From an uncultured Myxococcales bacterium (lineage in GTDB: Bacteria > Myxococcota_A > Polyangia > Nannocystales > Nannocystaceae), in NCBI GenBank assembly GCA_902826865.1, contig CADEGN010000026.1, positions 1 to 45,302 on the forward strand: a stretch of 45,302 bases of DNA. The letters run 5' to 3'. Under the pieces are notes generated by a model. The model had not been told where the DNA came from. It ran no database searches and worked only from the letters and a program-made list of their open reading frames with translations. Below are positions 8,470 through 16,436 of the stretch, piece after piece; within the stretch, counting starts at the first letter, position 1; each line of letters begins with the position of its first letter. Both the position numbers and the translations under genes were made by a program.

Positions 8470-9696
8470 TCATCGGCGGGGTGCTCGAGCCCCCGCCGCC
8501 GCCGGTTGGTTGAGCGGAGCCGGCGGTCGCAGGGCCGCGAGGGCGTGGGCCGCGTCGCCCACCAGATCGCGATACAGCTGCGGCGTCTGGCGACGGGTGT
8601 CGTCGACGGAAGCAAAGGCACCGAGGCGATCGAGTGCGCCGATCGCCGTGAGCAGACGGCGGCGGACCTCCGAGACGACCGCGCCGCGAAGCGGCGTGCC
8701 CGCGCGTTCGAGTCGTGGGGCGAGCTCGAGCACGTGTCCGAAGAACTTCAGCTCCTGGACCCACAGCGGCACCACGAACTGCGGGGGTGCGCGACCGCGC
8801 AACTCGTCGTAGAGCGCACCCTCGATCTGCACGCGGTACGCGAGGGTTTCGACGGCGCGGGCAAGCGATGCCCGTGCCGCGGCGTCGTCCAGGCGTGCCA
8901 CACCGATCGCGATCGCGTCGATCCAATGCAGTCCGCCGCAGGGTTGGCCCCACACCCCTTGCTTGCGCTTTGGCGGCGGAGCGTCGCCGCTCGAGCGCGC
9001 GGCGTCGAGGAACGCGCCGGCGTCCACGAGCGCCTGCGCGGACGCCCGCAGCAGCCCCCGGGCGTCGAGCGGCGTGCCAACGGCGTCGCGGGCGAGCGCG
9101 GGCTCGAGGGTCGCCGCCTCGACGAGCACGATCAGCGACCAGGCCGCCTCGCCCCACGCGTCCCCTTGCGGCGGCACGAACGACCGGGCAGCTCCTGCGA
9201 TCGCATCGTCGAGCGTGTAGGTCGCGCCGTCGACGGCGATGGCGCGCGTGCGCGGGACCCCGAGCGCGAGCAGCGTCGCGAGGGTGTGATCTGGATGGGG
9301 ATCGCGCAGCGTGCCGTCGCCCGAGCTGCCGCCCACGCTCGGCCAGCGCCGACCGTCGCGCTGCATGAGCTGCATCGTGGCCAGCAAGGCGTCGACCACG
9401 GACGGGCCGTTCGCTGTTGGCGCTGTTGGGCCGAGTGCGAGCGCGCCGTGGGCGAGCATCCACGTCCCGTCGGCGTCCGCCAGCGCCCAGCGCCGCACGT
9501 GGTGCTCGAGCAGCTCGATCGCGGCGGCCTCGTCCCAGGCCGGCAGCGAACGTTTCGGCTCGGCATCGTGGGTGTTGACCTCGACCGACGCCTTGGCCGG
9601 CCCCGCGGCCGCGCCCTCGGCCACTTCCACCGCCGGCCCAGCGCCGCAGCCGGCAAGCGCGGCGAGGATCAGCCCTCGGGCACGAACTCGTCGCAC
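8470..9696 (-). CDS. Alpha-helical lipoprotein of unknown function
   Basis: Start GTG 9696 gives 'MRRVRARGLILAALAGC', a compact lipoprotein signal. The ~390-residue mature protein is almost entirely helical, with Ala/Leu-rich helices and conserved-looking loops ('GQPCGGLHWIDAIAIGV', 'PPQFVVPLWVQELKFFG'), reminiscent of an alpha/alpha toroid but not assignable to a family. Its start overlaps the end of the upstream vWA lipoprotein gene by 28 bases, so the two are probably translationally coupled. The C-terminus is low complexity. Confidence 0.75.
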   Translation of the reverse strand: MRRVRARGLILAALAGCGAGPAVEVAEGAAAGPAKASVEVNTHDAEPKRSLPAWDEAAAIELLEHHVRRWALADADGTWMLAHGALALGPTAPTANGPSVVDALLATMQLMQRDGRRWPSVGGSSGDGTLRDPHPDHTLATLLALGVPRTRAIAVDGATYTLDDAIAGAARSFVPPQGDAWGEAAWSLIVLVEAATLEPALARDAVGTPLDARGLLRASAQALVDAGAFLDAARSSGDAPPPKRKQGVWGQPCGGLHWIDAIAIGVARLDDAAARASLARAVETLAYRVQIEGALYDELRGRAPPQFVVPLWVQELKFFGHVLELAPRLERAGTPLRGAVVSEVRRRLLTAIGALDRLGAFASVDDTRRQTPQLYRDLVGDAAHALAALRPPAPLNQPAAAGARAPRR

Positions 9697-10784
9697 GTGC
9701 TGTCGATCAGCGCAACCGCCTGGGAGAAAAACGCGTTGTAGTCGTTGTCGCAGATATTGCCCATGATGCCCCGGTCCCCGAAGTTCTGCACGAACTCGAC
9801 GAAGCGATCGGTCGGATGCACGATCGGATCGCCAGCACCGGCGACGCAGGTTGCGTCGGGTGTGTTGACGATCCCCAGCATCACGACGTTCTGGGCATTG
9901 CCGCCCTTCGCATCGACCACGGCGTCATACCAACTCTGAGGCGAGCCAACGGTGGACGCGTCGTCATCGGTGCCGGGGACAGGATAGTCGTCGGAGATCA
10001 CCGTGACCACGAGCACGGCGTCCTCGCGCACGAACCCGTCGTTGCACGCGCCAGGCTGACTCTTGGCCCCGAGGGCCTCCGCGACCGCGCTCATCGGGCG
10101 CTCCGCCCCCGAGCCGAAGGTGCCGACCTGCGCCATGCAGGGGAACAGCTGCTTGAGCTGAGCCTGGCCGAGATCGGCGGTGAGGAAGCGGTGATTCCCC
10201 GGCACGCCACAGATCGCGTTGCTCGCCTCGTTGTTGTAGGGCTGCACCACCCCGGCGCCGAGCGTGCGATCACACGGCGTGATGAGATCTTGAACCGCAC
10301 AGTAATTGCCGCACCAATCGATGAGGCCCGGACAGCCCGAAGGGGCGCAGCCCGAGTGCTCGTCTTGATCGGCGTCGGAGTCGACGACCAGGATCTGGTA
10401 GTCCTGGGCCTCGACCGTGGAGAAGATGGTGTCGAGGAAGGGGCCGAAGCTGTTGATCAGCCGCGTCTGGTGGGCGCCCATCGAGCACGAGTTGTCGATC
10501 GCGAACAGGAAGTCGATCTTCTCGCAACCCTCGCTTGTCCCGTCGCCGGCACCGGTGGCCCCGTCGGGGGTGTCGAACTTCGGGCCGGTGCCGTCGACGC
10601 CGGCCGAGTCGGCGAGACCCGAGCCGTCGTTGGTCGGACCTGATGCCGAGGTCTCGCCGGCGGCCGAGCCGGGGCTGGTGGCCCCACCCGCATCCGAGCC
10701 GAACGGTGACGCACCATCGCGCCCATCGGCGCAGGCGGCGAAGGCCAGCACGGCCAGCGCACCGGGGATTCGGTCCTTTCGCAC
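9669..10784 (-). CDS. vWA-domain lipoprotein
   Basis: Start GTG 10784 follows a good ribosome site (GGGAGGT) and yields a lipoprotein signal ('LAVLAFAAC'). A Gly/Ser/Asp-rich linker of ~60 residues leads into a von Willebrand factor A domain: 'KIDFLFAIDNSCSMGAHQ' is the first MIDAS loop (D-x-S-x-S form). Several Cys pairs ('CAPSGCPGLIDWCGNYC') suggest disulphides in an exported domain. Such proteins are abundant in myxobacteria and are thought to be surface adhesion or ligand-binding proteins. It is divergent from the esterase gene and forms an operon with the helical lipoprotein downstream. Confidence 0.85.
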   Translation of the reverse strand: MRKDRIPGALAVLAFAACADGRDGASPFGSDAGGATSPGSAAGETSASGPTNDGSGLADSAGVDGTGPKFDTPDGATGAGDGTSEGCEKIDFLFAIDNSCSMGAHQTRLINSFGPFLDTIFSTVEAQDYQILVVDSDADQDEHSGCAPSGCPGLIDWCGNYCAVQDLITPCDRTLGAGVVQPYNNEASNAICGVPGNHRFLTADLGQAQLKQLFPCMAQVGTFGSGAERPMSAVAEALGAKSQPGACNDGFVREDAVLVVTVISDDYPVPGTDDDASTVGSPQSWYDAVVDAKGGNAQNVVMLGIVNTPDATCVAGAGDPIVHPTDRFVEFVQNFGDRGIMGNICDNDYNAFFSQAVALIDSTCDEFVPEG

Positions 10785-10949
10785 GTCGCACCTCCCGGGG
10801 GTCTTGGCCACGGCGCGCCACGGTCGTTTCGCGCAGGTGAAACCGTCTGGGTGGCGGCCCCCGGGGCGCCGCCCACGAGATCCTGTGGGATCGCGCGCAG
10901 GCGTTGGGGCGCCAGGCCCCTGGCCACCATGCGCTACTGTGGCGCCCGC
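10785..10949. promoter_or_regulatory. Divergent intergenic region
   Basis: 165 bases separating the vWA lipoprotein (minus) from the esterase (plus). Promoters for both must lie here or just inside; no clear -35/-10 pair could be picked in this GC-rich sequence. Confidence 0.35.
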
Positions 10950-11879
10950 ATGCTCCGCCGCGCCTCGATGCTGGCCCTGCTCGCGATCCTCGGCTGCCGC
11001 CACACGCCACTGGGTCGGCTGACCTACACCGCGATGCCGAGCAAGAGCGAGGGGCGTTCGATGCGTTACGGCCTGTACACGCCCCCGGGGTGGGATCGCG
11101 TCACGCCGCTGCCCCTGGTGATCCTGCTGCACGGCGCCGGTGACGACGAGACCGGGGCCGATCGACGCAGCGTCGTCGGGGCCATCGACGCAGCAATCGA
11201 AGCCGGCACACTGCGACCGTTCATCATGGTCGCACCCGACGGCGACAACGGCTTTTGGGTCAACTGGCACGACGGCTCCCATCACTACCGCGACTGGGTG
11301 CTCAACGAGGTCGTGCCTGACGTGCGCGCGAAGCACCCGACGATCCCCGGAGCAGAGGGACTCCACCTCGTCGGGGTGTCGATGGGTGGCGGCGGCGGCC
11401 TGCAGATGTGGCTCGCAGAGCCCAGTCGCTTTGCCTCGGCCACCATCCTCAGCGCGCCGATCTTGAACGAACGGGACACCCGCGCATTCTTGCGTCGGTT
11501 CATGTCGCCGCGTGCCATCGAGCACGTGTTTGGTCCGCCCGGCTCCGGCGCCGGAGTCGATCCCTACGTCGCGCTCGCGGGGCCCGAAGCGACCGGTGGC
11601 AGTCGTTTATTGTTCGGCGCAGCCCGCCAGGACATCGGGGGCCTGTTGGCCTCGAACCGGCGGTTTCATGAACACCTGGCCGCTCGCGAGGTGCCACATC
11701 GGTTCGTCACCTTCGCCGGCAAGCACCGTTGGGACGCGTGGGGTCCGATGTTCGTATTCGGGCTGTGCCTGCAGACCGATCCGCAGTGCCCAATGGCCAC
11801 GCCACCGGGCTATTCCCTGGTGGGCTCGCCGGATTCCGCGGCACCGGGCGGCGCGCGAGGGCGTCGCGGCGAGCGCTGA
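10950..11879 (+). CDS. Secreted alpha/beta-hydrolase esterase (lipoprotein)
   Basis: Start at ATG 10950 (alternatives ATG 10929 and 10968) gives a lipoprotein signal with lipobox 'LLAILGC'. The fold markers of an esterase D/PHB-depolymerase-like hydrolase are present: 'PLVILLHGAGDDE' (oxyanion strand), nucleophile elbow 'GVSMGGG' (Ser), and a C-terminal 'GKHRWDAW' supplying the likely His. 'FIMVAPDGDNGFWVNW' fits the loop after the second strand in this group. It probably hydrolyses an ester outside the cytoplasm; the substrate is not known. Divergent from the vWA gene. Confidence 0.85.
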   Translation: MLRRASMLALLAILGCRHTPLGRLTYTAMPSKSEGRSMRYGLYTPPGWDRVTPLPLVILLHGAGDDETGADRRSVVGAIDAAIEAGTLRPFIMVAPDGDNGFWVNWHDGSHHYRDWVLNEVVPDVRAKHPTIPGAEGLHLVGVSMGGGGGLQMWLAEPSRFASATILSAPILNERDTRAFLRRFMSPRAIEHVFGPPGSGAGVDPYVALAGPEATGGSRLLFGAARQDIGGLLASNRRFHEHLAAREVPHRFVTFAGKHRWDAWGPMFVFGLCLQTDPQCPMATPPGYSLVGSPDSAAPGGARGRRGER

Positions 11880-12042
11880 GGTATGCACAACCGCAGGGCC
11901 TGTGCTTCGACGCGATTCCGGTTCCGGGTGCGGTCCTCGCTGGCCTGGATCTGCCACAAGCGGGCGAGCTCTTCGCGGCGACGCGCAAAATACCCGCCGC
12001 CCGGGCAGGATTGGTTGCTCGACACGTTCTAGACTCCGCCCG

Positions 12043-13185
12043 ATGGCTCGCGCCCCCTGGTACACCGAAGACCACGATCAGCTGCGCGAACAGGTGCGCA
12101 AGTTCGTCGATCGCGAGATCGCGCCTCACATCGATCGTTGGGACGAGGCCTGCGAGTTTCCGCGCGAGCTCTATCGCAAGGCCGGCGAGCTCGGCCTGCT
12201 CGGGCTCGGCTTCCCCGAGGAGTACGGCGGCACGCCCACGGCAGATCCGTTCCACCGCATCGTCGTCACCGAGGAGCTCTCGCGGCCCGGCTCTGGCGGG
12301 CTCATCGCCGGTCTGATGAGTCACGGGATCGCCATGCCGCCGATCGTCGCGCTCGGCGACGAAGCGCTCAAGCGCCGCGTGTTGCCACCGGTGCTCGCCG
12401 GCGAGAAGATCGGCGCGCTCGCGATCTCGGAGCCCGATGGCGGCTCCGACGTCGCGAACATCCGCACCACGGCGCGCAAGGACGGCGACCACTACATCGT
12501 CAACGGCAGCAAGACGTTCATCACCTCGGGCATGCGCGCCGACTTCGTCACGACCGCGGTGCGCACCGGCGGCGAGGGCATGGGTGGCATCTCGCTGCTC
12601 GTCATCGAGGCCGACACACCCGGGTTCACGCGCACGCCGCTGGCCAAGATGGGCTGGTGGTGCTCCGACACCGCCACGCTCTACTTCGAGGACTGTCGCG
12701 TGCCGATCGGCAACTGCGTCGGGCCGGAGAACCACGGCTTTCTCGGCATCATGCAGAACTTCAACGGCGAACGGCTCGCGATCGCGGCCATGGCCGTCGC
12801 GTTCTCGCGCGTGTGCTATGACGAGGCGGTCGCGTGGGCGCGCGCGCGCAACACCTTCGGACGCCCGCTCGTGACGCGCCAGGTGATCCGTCACAAGCTC
12901 GTCGACATGGCGCAGCGAATCGAGTCGGCGCAGGCGTATCTCGAGATCCTCGCGTGGCGCGTGGGCCAGGGCCAGTGGCCGGTCGCTGACGTGTGCATGC
13001 TAAAGAACACGGCGACGCAGTGCCTCGAGTTCTGCGCGAAGGAAGCGGTCCAGATCCTCGGCGGCGCCGGTTTCATCCGCGGTGCAAAGTCCGAACGCAT
13101 CTATCGCGAGACGAAGGTGCTCTCGATCGGCGGCGGCGCCGAAGAGATCATGAAAGAGCTGGCCGCGAAGCAGCTCGGGTTGTAG
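12043..13185 (+). CDS. Acyl-CoA dehydrogenase
   Basis: 380 aa, normal length for the family. ATG 12043 begins 'MARAPWYTEDHDQLREQVRK', a usual N-terminus. FAD/acyl-CoA landmarks include 'ALAISEPDGGSD', 'YIVNGSKTFITSG', 'LGGAGFIRG' and 'RIYRETKVLSIGGGAEEI'. The Glu at the C-terminal position used by short- and medium-chain enzymes is Gly here, but 'NFNGERLAIAAM' carries a Glu at the position used as base by long-chain and isovaleryl-CoA dehydrogenases. It is therefore probably active, oxidising a branched or longer acyl-CoA to the 2-enoyl-CoA. It stands alone, without other beta-oxidation genes nearby. Confidence 0.93.
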   Translation: MARAPWYTEDHDQLREQVRKFVDREIAPHIDRWDEACEFPRELYRKAGELGLLGLGFPEEYGGTPTADPFHRIVVTEELSRPGSGGLIAGLMSHGIAMPPIVALGDEALKRRVLPPVLAGEKIGALAISEPDGGSDVANIRTTARKDGDHYIVNGSKTFITSGMRADFVTTAVRTGGEGMGGISLLVIEADTPGFTRTPLAKMGWWCSDTATLYFEDCRVPIGNCVGPENHGFLGIMQNFNGERLAIAAMAVAFSRVCYDEAVAWARARNTFGRPLVTRQVIRHKLVDMAQRIESAQAYLEILAWRVGQGQWPVADVCMLKNTATQCLEFCAKEAVQILGGAGFIRGAKSERIYRETKVLSIGGGAEEIMKELAAKQLGL

Positions 13186-13225
13186 CCCGGTCGGCCAGCC
13201 GCGGTTTACGGGCGGCCGCTCATTT

Positions 13226-13252
13226 CGCGGGAACGAGCACACCTCGTTCGCG
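13226..13252 (+). terminator. Hairpin after the acyl-CoA dehydrogenase
   Basis: GAACGAG (13231-13237), loop CACAC, CTCGTTC (13243-13249), with CGC/GCG flanks able to extend the stem across a small bulge. It lies 40 bases past the stop codon. No T-run follows, so it may be Rho-assisted or not a terminator. Confidence 0.35.
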
Positions 13253-13429
13253 TGCGGTGGTCGATAACGGATACCCCCTAGAGCAGCGAGGGGTCCGGCA
13301 GCGCGTGATCGCTCGAAGGGTCGGCAACGTCTTTCTCCGTCCTAACTTACCCTCGGCCCCTGAGCTTCGCCGCCCGCGCAGCGCCGGTGCCCTTGACAGA
13401 AGATTCGCGTGCAGCGAATCCTCCCCGAG

Positions 13430-13954
13430 ATGGCCCGCCGCAAGTCGTCCACCGATGCCGTTCTCCTCGAGCTGCGTGCATTCGGGCTCGCCTATCCCGG
13501 CGCGCACACCAAGAGTCCGTGGCCCGGACACCTCGATCTCGCGGTGAAAGACAAAACGTTCGCGTACCTGTCGCTCGAGGGCGAGCCGATCCACATCTCC
13601 TGCAAGCTGCCGCAGTCGTGCGCCGCCGCGCTCATGCTGCCGAACACGACGCCAACAGCGTACGGACTCGGCAAGAGCGGGTGGGTGTCCGCGTCGTGGC
13701 CCGAAGGCGTGATCCCCGACGTCGAGATGCTCAAGTCGTGGCTCGACGAGAGCTATCGCGCGCAGGCGCCGAAGAAGCTCGTCGCCCAGCTCGCGAGCAC
13801 GCCCACCGCTCCGGCGAAGAAGCCGGCGGCGAAGAAGCCTACCGTCGCGAAGAGCGCGCCGGTCGCGAAGAAGAAGGCCGTCGCGAAGAAGGCCGTCGCG
13901 AAGAAGAAGGCCGTCGCGAAGAAGAAGGCCGTCGCGAAGAAGTCGAAGCGCTGA
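13430..13954 (+). CDS. YjbR/MmcQ-like protein with histone-H1-like Lys/Ala tail
   Basis: 174 aa from ATG 13430 (GTG 13409 also possible). Residues ~5-115 match the YjbR/MmcQ (CyaY-like fold) family: 'LAYPGAHTKSPWPGHLDLAV', 'FAYLSLEGEPIHISCKLP', 'YGLGKSGWVSASWP', 'LKSWLDESYRAQAPKKL'. The last ~45 residues are a tail of AKK/AVAKK repeats, as in eukaryotic H1 or bacterial HU/H1-like tails. The family is thought to bind DNA in some cases; the basic tail supports nucleic-acid binding here. This is an inference. Confidence 0.8.
   Translation: MARRKSSTDAVLLELRAFGLAYPGAHTKSPWPGHLDLAVKDKTFAYLSLEGEPIHISCKLPQSCAAALMLPNTTPTAYGLGKSGWVSASWPEGVIPDVEMLKSWLDESYRAQAPKKLVAQLASTPTAPAKKPAAKKPTVAKSAPVAKKKAVAKKAVAKKKAVAKKKAVAKKSKR
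13862..13942 (+). repeat. In-gene tandem repeat encoding the AVAKK tail
   Basis: Units of GTCGCGAAGAAGAAGGCC at 13862, 13895 and 13913, a shortened 15-base unit at 13880, and a partial one at 13931. The number of units probably varies by slippage, changing tail length without breaking the frame. Confidence 0.8.
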
Positions 13955-14010
13955 GCGGAGCCCGGGAATCGTCACTGCGCCGGGACGGCGCGGCAATCGA
14001 TGCCTCCTAG

Positions 14011-14328
14011 GTGGAGGTCCCGTTCCCCGGCGACTACGCGATCGACGTGCGGAGAGCCGGCGGCTCCTCTGGGCGACGAGCCGCCCAGGAGTGCCGACTG
14101 GTCGGTATTGCAAACGACGGAGTGGTTCTTCACTCAGGGTGCACGTTTCCCAGAGCTGTTCGATCGCAGCTCATCGATCGCGGCGCAGGCCCGGGCGGAG
14201 ACATCGACATCGACGGCGCCTCGGGTCCGCTCGACTTCGACAACGCGACCGGCGAAGCGCGCTCGTCGATCGAACTCTGGCGCATCGCCGGCCGGAAGTT
14301 CGAGACAGTCACGATCGTGCCGCCGTAG
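14011..14328 (+). pseudogene. 3' remnant of an ABC-type substrate-binding protein gene
   Basis: Only the last ~50 codons look genuine: 'DIDIDGASGPLDFDNATG', 'ELWRIAGRKFETVTIV' matches the C-terminal end of periplasmic branched-chain amino-acid-type ligand-binding proteins (YxGASGPxDFD...WRI). The upstream part of the frame is unlike that family and has no export signal. It is best read as a gene end left after deletion or rearrangement. It is adjacent to another gene end at 14515-14874. Confidence 0.5.
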
Positions 14329-14514
14329 CCGATGGCGCCCGCGCATCACGGTGACTGGTGCGGGCCGCTCGTTCGAGGAACTCGTCCAGCAGCGCATCGG
14401 TCGGCGTTCGTCATGCCATGTACGCGGCCACGGCCTCGAAGAGGCAGTCGACAATCCACTCGCCGATCGTGACGACCGCCTCCACGACGGCATCAGGACC
14501 CTGAGCCACGATCG

Positions 14515-14874
14515 GTGACACCGGCTCCTCAACGTAGGCCTCGCGAGTACACGCTCGAGGAGAAGATCACGTTATGGCGCGCGAAGGCGCGGTCCGGCGT
14601 GAGCGTGGTGTGGAGCGATATGCTCTCCACCGATCTCCGGACGCGTGTGCCCCAGGTCGCGGTGCCGGCGTACTTCCTCCACGGCGTGCACGACTACACG
14701 TGCAACTATGGGCTCGCGAAGGGCTACCTCGCGACACTGCGCGCGCCGGTGAAGGGCTTCTATACGTTCGACGCGTCGGCCAACACCCCGATGTTCGAGG
14801 GGCCCGCGCGCGTCCTCCACATCCTGCGCGAGGACGTGCTCACCGGCCGCGCTGCTCTGTCGGACGCGCCGTAG
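14515..14874 (+). pseudogene. 3' remnant of an alpha/beta-hydrolase gene
   Basis: The ~110 codons resemble the C-terminal part of proline-iminopeptidase-like hydrolases: 'YTLEEKITLWRAKA', 'LSTDLRTRVPQVAVPAYF', 'LHGVHDYTCNYGLAKGYL' (Asp of the triad) and 'APVKGFYTFDASANTPMFEG'. The last motif normally reads SAHSP, with the catalytic His; here it is Asn. The nucleophile half is missing and no start signal is seen. The fragment is therefore inactive, a decayed gene end. Confidence 0.65.
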
Positions 14875-14995
14875 CTTGCGCGAACGCCCCAAGGGCCGCC
14901 GGCTGCGAACGCCGTGGCGTTGGTGCGTCGTCACCTACCCGCGTTCAGCGAGCGCCCGAGCGAAGACGACGGCTGACCAACGAGGGCGCCGTGAT

Positions 14996-16336
14996 TCACT
15001 GCCGATCTCGCTCGCTGACCGCGAGCGGCCAGCCGGGGCCGAACGGCGCGAGCGTTCGCGGCACCCGGGGCTCGTCGCTCGCAATCGGCCCGCGCGCGCG
15101 GAGGGTCGCGTCGTTCGACTCGCGCACGATTCGGTAGTATCCGTGATCGAAGGGGAGACCGGGCGCCGCGGCCACGGGCTCGATGCGCTCGCGCAATCCT
15201 TGGCGATCCATCTCGAGCGCGCGATGATGACAAAACGGGTTGTTGCCGGGGCGGCCCATCAGGGGCTCCGCTGTGGCAGTACAGCCCCCCCGGCACGGCT
15301 CCTTGTAGTAACAAGTCGCGCAGAAGCCCCAGAGATCGTCGAGCGTGCGCTCGCGGATGTAGGACAGCGCAAAGCTCTCGCGCCACAGGTCAGCGAGCGA
15401 TCGCTCCCGGACGTTGCCGGCGTGGTTCTGCTGACCACCGAGACTCGGACAGCCCTTGACGGTTCCGTCGGACTCGAGTCCGATCTGGTACTTCCCTGCA
15501 CCGCATCCCTTGTAGTGGGCGCCGCGCTTCTGATACATGCGCAGCTCGCCCTCGAGCGGGCCGAAGTACCCCAGGTTGTTCGCAGGCCACAGCCGCAGGC
15601 CGCGCGCACGCACGCGCGGCACCAACTCCGCGAGCGCTTCGAACAGCTCGAGCAAGTGGTAGGGCTGCAGCAGGATCTCTGGATGATCAGCGGCGTTGCC
15701 AAACGGTGCAGTGAGCTGCAGCTGCCAGCCAAACGCGCCCGCCCCGGCGATGTGCTCGAACAACGCGGGCAAGCTATGGCGCGTCAGGGCGTTGATCTGG
15801 GTGTTCACCGCGGTGGGGATTCCGGCCGCACGCAGGCGGTCGATGGCAGCGAACGCTGCGCGCCAGCTTCCCGGGACGCCGCGCAAGTGGTCGTGCTCGG
15901 GCTCGAGACCATCGATCGACACCGAGGCGTTTGTGAGCCCGGCCTCGGCGAGGGCCGCGGCTCGCGCCCCGGTGAGATTGCGGCCGCCGGTCGTCATCGA
16001 TGCGCGCATGCCGTGCTCGCGCAACGCACGTACGATGAGGATCACGTCGTCGCGCAGATAGGCCTCGCCGCCCACCAGGGTGACCTCGCCGACGCCGAGC
16101 TCGCGCAGCTGCTTCACGACGTCGATGCACTCGTCGGTGGTGAGCTCTGCCGACCGCGCATGCCCGGCTCGCGACCCGCAGTGCACGCACTTCTGATCGC
16201 ACGCCAGGGTCAGCTCCCACACCGCGTAGCGCGGCGTGGGCAGCTCGCCGGGCTGGGTGGGCTTGATGCGCCGATCATCGGGCACCGGCAAGGCGTCCAC
16301 GATCGGCAATCGCCTGCGAACATCCGCGAGTCCCAT
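14996..16336 (-). CDS. Radical SAM/SPASM enzyme, peptide-maturase-like
   Basis: 446 aa; ATG 16336 follows an AGGAG site. The radical SAM cluster motif is C46-x3-C50-x2-C53 ('CDQKCVHC'), with 'LVGGEAYLR' as the SAM-binding GGE motif. The C-terminal SPASM region has many Cys for auxiliary iron-sulphur clusters: 'KGCGAGKYQIGLESDGTVKG', 'CPSLGG', 'GFCATCYYKEPCRGGC', 'NNPFCHH'. Enzymes of this group usually modify ribosomal peptides (thioether or C-C bonds) or act as dehydrogenases. No precursor peptide gene was found between 16337 and 16436 or downstream, so the substrate is unknown. Confidence 0.85.
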   Translation of the reverse strand: MGLADVRRRLPIVDALPVPDDRRIKPTQPGELPTPRYAVWELTLACDQKCVHCGSRAGHARSAELTTDECIDVVKQLRELGVGEVTLVGGEAYLRDDVILIVRALREHGMRASMTTGGRNLTGARAAALAEAGLTNASVSIDGLEPEHDHLRGVPGSWRAAFAAIDRLRAAGIPTAVNTQINALTRHSLPALFEHIAGAGAFGWQLQLTAPFGNAADHPEILLQPYHLLELFEALAELVPRVRARGLRLWPANNLGYFGPLEGELRMYQKRGAHYKGCGAGKYQIGLESDGTVKGCPSLGGQQNHAGNVRERSLADLWRESFALSYIRERTLDDLWGFCATCYYKEPCRGGCTATAEPLMGRPGNNPFCHHRALEMDRQGLRERIEPVAAAPGLPFDHGYYRIVRESNDATLRARGPIASDEPRVPRTLAPFGPGWPLAVSERDRQ

Positions 16337-16436
16337 CGGCGACTCCTATGCGCGCCGCCGGTGCGCGCCCCGTGCTGCCGGCGCCGCGAACGTGTGGCAA
16401 CGAGGGGCGGTTGGTGGATGGGTGAGCATGTCTGCG

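Noticed and set aside
8506..9741. Long plus-strand frame opposite the helical lipoprotein
   Set aside because: Arg-rich antisense shadow; the minus frame has a signal peptide and normal composition.
12043..13185. Inactive acyl-CoA dehydrogenase (catalytic Glu missing at the usual C-terminal site)
   Set aside because: A Glu is present at the alternative position used by long-chain and isovaleryl-type enzymes (NGERL), so inactivation is not supported.
16337..16436. RiPP precursor between the radical SAM gene and the lipoprotein gene
   Set aside because: The ~100-base gap has no frame with a start, leader-like sequence and core.
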